A stretch of 64,000 nt of DNA, taken from the NCBI GenBank assembly GCA_026225945.1, contig JAMJFZ010000702.1, forward strand, positions 1-64,000, written 5' to 3'. Origin of the DNA: Cricetomys ansorgei. Taxonomy: Eukaryota > Chordata > Mammalia > Rodentia > Nesomyidae. The notes below the pieces were generated by a model. It did not search any database. It was not told the DNA's origin and worked only from the letters and a program-made list of their open reading frames with translations. Position numbers and translations under genes: made by a program. How positions within the stretch are numbered: the first letter of the stretch is position 1; each line of letters starts with the position of its first letter. This document shows, piece by piece, positions 58,097 through 64,000 of this stretch.

Positions 58097-60377
58097 ACAC
58101 ATTCTCTTTGAACTCTGCAAAGCTCTTGTTTCCTTTAATAAGTTCTACTTTACCAAACCTTAGATAACTTATTTACAATTTCTAATATGTCTCAGAATTT
58201 CCTCCTTTCTTGAAATTTCCCCTAAAACTTGAAATTGTTTGCGGTTTATTTTTTTAAGTAATTATGTCTGTTTAAAGTCTGGATTTACTTTCTAGATTTT
58301 CTATGGGATACTGTTTAATATAACATTAGGTTATTGTAGATCTGAGATGTCACTGGCTTGTTTCAAACCCTAAAGTGCTGTAGAATTCAAAACGTGACAA
58401 ATAGAATTTACATGATTTGTTGAAGAGTAAGGTTCTTCCAGTATAGATGTGTGTAATGTCTTCATTGGTCAGTAAAGTGGTCTTAAAATCAACAGAACTT
58501 ACAAATCTGAGTGAGGTAGATAATGAATTTTGTCTCATATCAACATTTACAAAATCAATTTAGTATTAACTTACCAGTGATAAGTTTTTATATTCTAGGC
58601 TCTGAAAGCACCCTGCTTTCATAACATAATAAAGTTTTAAAGATGAGCCCATTAGCTTTTCAGCAAAAGCTTGCTTGAGTGTATCTTGGCTTCTCTTTTG
58701 ACAGTTGTAACTTTAATGTTACTGTAATGGGCTCTTTTTCTGGGAATCAGATAATCTTACACTTGGGAACATGTTTTTGGTGAACACTGTATTCTTCCAA
58801 TGGCATTATGTAATTTGTGATATTCAAGTGCTCAAACAACTTATAAGAACTAGCCATCACCACCCACATATACAATTATACAGGAATAGAAAAGTTTTGC
58901 CACTGTGATTACATAGAATTGTTGAGCCAAATAGGAGGGCAACTTCTACTGCTCTTAATGATTTAGGGATTTAAAACAATATTTTTCAATATAGATAATT
59001 TCAGAATTGGTAATATATTACTTTTCATATTACTTAAAATTAGTTTGTCTTAATCTGTCTACAAAGATATAGATATCATAAAGATTCTTTATAAAACTGC
59101 CACCACACTTTGCCTTTTTTTAGAATGAATGATATAATTTTTTAAGCTATTTCCACGAGCACTGGATAAACTATTGCACAATTCTGGAAATGCTGAAAGC
59201 ATTTTTGTAAAGGGTAGAAGTCTAAGATAACAAAGTACATTTCTCCATTGTCAAGTCCTTTGAGAATCAGATAGACATCTTGTTGTACCCTGAAAGTTAG
59301 AAGATTAAGTTCCAAGCAAGGACACAGGGGAACAGGCTACTTACTTGAGGGCTTTTCATGGACCACAGAGTTCCTGCCAGTCTCTTAGAGATTAGGTTGT
59401 GGCTTTGTTGGTGGGTGGGACTGGCAGATCTTCACTTCATGTGGGTCTTCTGCATAGAACTTTTGCTTACATGGCCAGAAGATATTCAGTCCTTTGGTTG
59501 ATAATGACCAATATTTACCATGTAAATTCCTTTAAAAAAGATAACTCATAGAGAAATTAACGATTACTCTTGACAAGCAATGCAGCCTTTTCTAAAAACA
59601 CAGCAGGACCTATTGCCATGGGTGCTGTGAGTTATTACTAGGCAGGAGACAGCAAGCCCTTTGACTGGTAGCCCAGGATAAGGAAAGCCAGATAAGATAA
59701 GACTCTTAGCTAAGTTGAGCACTGAAAATCTTACAGATGTTTGGCTACTCTATAACAGCATCTGGGTGGTTGGTCTTTCTTACCTTATGGGGTAGTCAGT
59801 TAAGGTTTGAGATGAGCTTAATTACGCTGCTTCAGAGATGGACAAAAGAAGATTGTAACATTCATGGAGTGAGTTAAAGATAATCAAAAATGGAATGCAA
59901 ATTCTGGAAAAATTTTATGTTTTTTATTTCTCTGAAGTAGAAATAATGTAAGAAGCAGGCAAGTCTCATATCCCACCTCTTCTTCCTTTTTCTTTGTCTG
60001 TAAATTTATCTATATGCAAAATGTTCCATCTCTTGTCTTTGTAGTGTGATTACTATATTAATATTAATAAAGAATTCCTTAACTCCACGGCTTCATGGCA
60101 CCACATAGCTAATTACCATGTTTGTTGTAGATGTAGTTTTGGAATTTTATTGTCCTTTCACTGTTTCCTCTGTGGTTTTTTAGTTCTACAATTCTCTATG
60201 CCTTACACATGAAAATCTTTGAAGCTTGTAGAATTTGTCTATTTGTATATTATGAGTTCCTCATTTTATCAAAAACTGTTTTATTATTTAAGTGTCTTAC
60301 TTATCTCTTTGTTGTAAAAAGTGAATGAAATACATAAAAAATAATATATATTAGTAAATTGAATATGTATATCTATG

Positions 60378-60608
60378 CTTGGTGTTACAAGCCTGTAATC
60401 ACAGCTACTCAAAAGCTGAAGCAATGGGATTACAAGTTCAAAAAATGTCTGGACTGCAGAGGAAATTCAAAGTCAGTTTGGGAAACTTAGTGAGACCCTG
60501 CCTCAAAATGAAAGAAAACCACTATAGCGAGGGCTAATGGTATATCTCAGTGGTATAGAATGCATGAGTTCCTCAGTTCAGTGCTTAGTACCTCCAAATG
60601 AATAAAGT
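60378..60608 (+). repeat. ID_B1 composite SINE
   Basis: The B1-like left part ('gcttggtgttacaagcctgt … gtgagaccctgcctcaaaat') is followed directly by an ID-like right part ('gagggctaatggtatatctc … cagttcagtgcttagtacct'). This head-to-tail order defines ID_B1. Confidence 0.75.
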
Positions 60609-61118
60609 AAATGAGTAAATTTAATACTTACAGCATTTGGCTCAGTCTTAAGTTCTTCCCCTTTCTCACATAATACCACTTACTATCTCCTGTAATTATA
60701 CTATAACTATAACTTAACCTCTGGCAGGGTTGGTCTACCAATGATTTCATTTAGACAATGATGTTTTAAACAACATAAAACAAATGCAACATGAGAGAAA
60801 ACTGCTAATCTTTCAGAAGCTGTAGTATTTTTCAGCATCAGAAAAAGTAAGGATGGAACATTTGAATCATGTATTTGAGGATCATATATTTACCCAGAAG
60901 GTTTTACTAAAAATAATTTTATTATAAAATCTATATAGCTCCCTGTTATGATGAAACTATTTTTCTTCTCTTCCCTTCATTCAATGGTTCATATCTAAGA
61001 TCTATGCATATTTGGCATATAATATAGCACTGAGCCACAGCAAGTAATTGCTATGCTCACTTAGCTTTTAAAGTTTTCTCTTCTGGAAAAAAAAGCAATT
61101 ATTTGCTTGCTTGTTTGT

Positions 61119-61190
61119 TTATTTTGTGGATACAGCCCAGGACGTTATGTATGTTGGGCCATATAAGCCACAGTCTATCACATTTAATAG
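61119..61190 (-). repeat. ID-type fragment, antisense
   Basis: 'ttttgtggatacagcccagg' and 'acgttatgtatgttgggcca' weakly resemble antisense ID. Confidence 0.35.
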
Positions 61191-61246
61191 TATTTAAAAT
61201 GGTATATGTATTGCTTGGAACAGAATGCTTTAATACTTTACTGAAC

Positions 61247-61440
61247 TAGGTATGATGGCACAAGCTTCTCTAGCATCCTAGAAGACTGAGGCAGGAGGAT
61301 TGCAAGTTTAAGGCCAGTCTGGGCAACTTAGTGAGACCCTATCTTAAATAAAAAGCTCTGGGTACATACAGTAGCTCAGTGGTAGAGCACTTGCTTAGCT
61401 TACACAAATCCTGTGTTCAGTCTCCAATAAGGAAAATAAG
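61247..61440 (+). repeat. ID_B1 composite SINE
   Basis: The B1 part is 'actaggtatgatggcacaag' with 'gcaggaggattgcaagttta'. The ID part is 'acagtagctcagtggtagag' with 'cacttgcttagcttacaca'. It is of the same class as the copy 870 bp upstream. Confidence 0.82.
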
Positions 61441-61569
61441 AAAAGTGGTTAGAATAGCTGAGAGGCAGGATGACAGACTGGGTGAGGGTCTGGTTTCCCT
61501 TAGTGTTGCCATCCTTGATAATGTGGGTGAGTAGTGTGGCTAGTTTGGGTTGGTGGCACTTGAGAGAAT

Positions 61570-61900
61570 TATGAGGCTGGGGAGATGACCCAGTGGGTGA
61601 AGCATTTGCCCTGCAAGTGTAAGGATCGGAGTTTTGATTCACAGAACCCATGTAGAAAGCATGCATGGTTGGTACATGCCTGTAATCCCAGTAGTGGCCA
61701 GACAGCAGAGACAAGCGCATCCTAGAAGTTCACTGGTCAGCCCGGTAGCCCACTTACTGATGTTCTAGGCCAAGGATGCGCTCTTTGGCAAACGAAAGAT
61801 GGAAGGTGCTGAGGACCAACACCTGAGGCTATCTTCTGACTCCCACATGCATGCCCACATACTGCGCACACACAGGTGCATATACACGCACTGAACAAAA
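61570..61900 (+). repeat. B4 SINE, nearly complete
   Basis: 'gaggctggggagatgaccca', 'gcatttgccctgcaagtgta', 'gtacatgcctgtaatcccag' and 'gatggaaggtgctgaggacc' precede 'aacacctgaggctatcttct' and a CA-rich tail. Confidence 0.82.
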
Positions 61901-62890
61901 CCCGAAGTGTAAGATCTGATACCGGGAGTGCTTCCCTTGCATCCTTTCTTCCCGTATTCAGTTTGTAAGTAAATATTCATGGTGAACAGATGTTAACCTC
62001 CTACGTATATACTTCTTTGCTTCTTTTCATCCGCATCTCTGATCCAGACTACTATTAGACTATTTCATCATTAGCCTCATAGTTGATCCTTTTATTCCTT
62101 CCGTTCTTTATCTACCCTGCAACCAGTGCTTGCTCTTAGGAGTACAGGTAAACAAGTCGTTCCTCCTTAGCCTCCTCTCTTGGTATTTTCACATGCTCCC
62201 TTACTCTGTAGTTCTTGGGTTATGACATTAGCTTTCTCTTGCTTCAGAGCTTTTGTGTATGCTGTTGCCAGCCCCATCGCATCCCTGCCTCTGTTCCTTT
62301 GAACTCAGCTCAATGTTTGAGCTCCGGAAAATCTTTCTTAATAAGGTTCATTTGAATTACACCATAGACGACCTGGTTAAATTAGCTACATTCTACTTCT
62401 GATTGCTAAGTTACAAATTGAAATTAACATTAGATTCTTAACCTGTTTAATAAGTCAGTCTTGGTATGTTTTAGCAAAATAGTTCACACTTTCTTCTTCT
62501 ATTCTCCAGTGGAGCCAACTTTAGTTCCTTGCTGATGAATTTGGGTCCTGCGAAGTGTGCAACATTGCTGCTGCTGGTTTCACTTGAGAGTAAGATTCTA
62601 GTGCATTCTCTTAGGCCAGCTGTCCTGACTGGGGTGGCTGAAGTTGTTGTTGCTCTAAGTATAGACTTTTTCTTTTAGGACAAAATTACTAGTAGAGGAT
62701 TTGTACTATTTTTCAAAGAAAGCAACTTTGTAAATTCCAGCCCAGTCAAAGTTTAATATGAATGTAATTTGGATGTATGAAGAAAACCAAAGTGATTTTA
62801 TTTGTGAATAAAATATGTCAGTTTCTAATTTTTCATGGTTTGGTGTTATCCAGCGAGTAAATACTTATTGTGTAACTGTGAGACTTAGAA

Positions 62891-62955
62891 GGGAGCCTGG
62901 TGGTATGTACCTGTAGTCTCATGTTTCCTGAGAGGCACAGAGGTCTCTTCATCCT
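62891..62955 (+). repeat. B1 fragment
   Basis: 'gagcctggtggtatgtacct' with 'gtagtctcatgtttcctgag' resembles the B1 left end; the rest is missing. Confidence 0.5.
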
Positions 62956-63333
62956 AATAGGGAACCAAGGATAGACCACCAGAGCCCAACTCAGAAAACC
63001 AGTTAGTTTATTATAATTACTCACAAGAGTGTGGGTGAGAGGTTACTCACAGGAGCAGGGACAACTCAAGTTAGCTGCCTCACAGAAATACCCATCTTAG
63101 CCCAAATGATGGCTTGTGGTGGCTGGAGCCCTAGCGATCTCTGCAGGACTTGCAAGCCTCTCAATAGATCAGAGTCTCTTCTAGATACTGAGCTGGTGCA
63201 ATTGGTTGCTGTTCCTATGACTTAGGAGAGGGGCCTGGTAAATCTAAGTCAGGTTCCTAGACTCATTAGTTTAATATCTTGAGTCTCAGGTTACTCAAGG
63301 AAGGATTTTTTTCAATTTGAAGAACGTTACTAT

Positions 63334-63412
63334 ACCGTATCACAGCACACGGGAGGCTGAGACAGAAATATATATCTCAAGATACTGTCTTAAAAAACAG
63401 AACAAAGCAAAA
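63334..63412 (+). repeat. B1 fragment
   Basis: 'cgtatcacagcacacgggag', 'gctgagacagaaatatatat' and 'actgtcttaaaaaacagaac' resemble an internally deleted B1 with an A-rich tail. Confidence 0.5.
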
Positions 63413-63635
63413 CACCAAAGAAATTCCAGTTGATTTTATTTTGAATTATGCAAGTTAATTACCTAGTTAATTTCACATTTTAACTTTTAACTATTTTCTC
63501 TATTTCTCCATATGGCTTTAATGTAAATAGAACACTATAAAAAAGGTTAGCTCTTGTTTAAATCACAAATAAAGTCAAATTCTACTTAAAAACTGTAATG
63601 TTTCCTTACTATACTTAGAAATCAAATAATACTGA

Positions 63636-63788
63636 ATTTGTTGTGTGTGTGTGCATACATGAACAACATGAACACACACGTGTGTGCACATGACACACCA
63701 GGCTTGTTATGTGCGTGCTGGGTTCTGGACTCCAGTTCTCATGATTGTGCAGGAAGCACTCTTTAAATGCTGAGCCTTCTCCCTAGCC
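63636..63788 (-). repeat. B3-type SINE fragment, antisense
   Basis: A TG-rich tail side, 'gtgcgtgctgggttctggac' and the reversed head 'tgctgagccttctccctagc' are present; the middle is shortened. Confidence 0.65.
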
Positions 63789-63824
63789 TTTATTTTATTT
63801 TGCTACTTATTTAATCAATTTAAT

Positions 63825-63825
<1 letters not shown>

Positions 63826-63870
<45 letters not shown>

Positions 63871-64000
63871 AACACATGAGTGCAGGTTCCTGTGGAGGCC
63901 AGAAGAGGGCCTTGACTCTCCAGAAACTGGAGTTTCAGGTGGCTGTGAGCCATTAGATATGGGTACCTGGAACAAACTCAGGTCCTCTGCAAGAGCAGCA
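63826..64000 (-). repeat. B3 SINE, antisense, cut by the window end, with (TG)n
   Basis: A 40-bp TG run (63828-63866) precedes 'gtggaggccagaagagggcc' and 'ttgactctccagaaactgga'. 'ggctgtgagccattagatat' and 'cctctgcaagagcagca' follow. The reversed tRNA-like head continues beyond 64000. Confidence 0.85.

Larger units (their letters stand above)
47024..64000 (+). other. Fmn2: Fmn2 intron (5' part, continues beyond the window)
   Basis: This intron starts at the GTAAGA donor. It contains SINEs, an antisense MaLR LTR (52995-53345), three minus-strand solo LTRs (54151-56961) and a cluster of ID_B1/B4/B3 SINEs near the right end. No further Fmn2 exon is recognised. Stretches with nothing I can name are 47024-47532, 47771-48507, 49025-49572, 50605-52994, 53721-54150, 54624-55507, 56962-57627, 58097-60377 and 61901-62890. 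Confidence 0.8.

Noticed and set aside
60378..61440. tRNA genes or other RNA polymerase III genes
   Set aside because: The tRNA-like and 7SL-like sequences are parts of ID_B1, B3 and B4 SINEs with tails and divergence, not genuine tRNA or 7SL genes.

Overview
This window is a nuclear genomic segment from a muroid rodent. It is AT-rich, intron-dominated and full of rodent SINEs (B1, B3, B4, ID and ID_B1 types), L1 fragments, MaLR LTRs (ORR1/MT types) and solo retroviral LTRs. The B1 copies carry a diagnostic variant (ttgtaactctggctgtcctgg, or close to it) that differs from the house-mouse consensus as I remember it. I therefore place it in Muroidea, possibly Cricetidae, without naming a species.

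The only protein-coding gene I can support is formin-2 (Fmn2) on the + strand. Three internal exons are visible at 12210-12376, 40765-40912 and 46968-47023, probably exons 2-4. Each has AG/GT splice sites. Their reading phases join without conflict, and the peptides match the part of formin-2 between its acidic N-terminal region and the FH1 domain. The first coding exon lies upstream of the window, and the FH1 and FH2 exons lie downstream. The whole window is therefore Fmn2 gene body: part of the intron before exon 12210, two complete introns (about 28.4 kb and 6.1 kb) and about 17 kb of the following intron. Formin-2 nucleates straight actin filaments and is known for spindle positioning in oocyte meiosis and for roles in neurons.

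The most striking observation is an in-frame TAA at 12272-12274 inside the first visible exon, where a lysine codon is expected. The exon is 167 bp, so skipping it would shift the frame. An in-frame ATG in a strong Kozak context lies 21 bases after the stop. A complete-looking + strand retroviral LTR (11570-11967) with a TATA-like box ends only about 240 bp upstream of the exon. Either this allele or assembly carries a Fmn2 null-like change or base error, or translation of a shorter product from an alternative start should be considered.

Layout. 1-12.2 kb: intron with a B3, an L1 3' end, a B4, an antisense L1 3' UTR and the LTR next to the exon. 12.4-40.8 kb: intron with MaLR LTRs, many SINEs, a ~25-bp minisatellite, and a ~0.72-kb duplication whose copies flank a solo LTR (34.86-36.92 kb). 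40.9-47.0 kb: short intron that opens with a long polypyrimidine tract. 47.0-64 kb: intron with SINEs, an antisense MaLR and a cluster of three minus-strand solo LTRs (54.15-56.96 kb). No CRISPR array, operon, tRNA or rRNA gene is present, and almost all other open frames are chance or repeat-derived.
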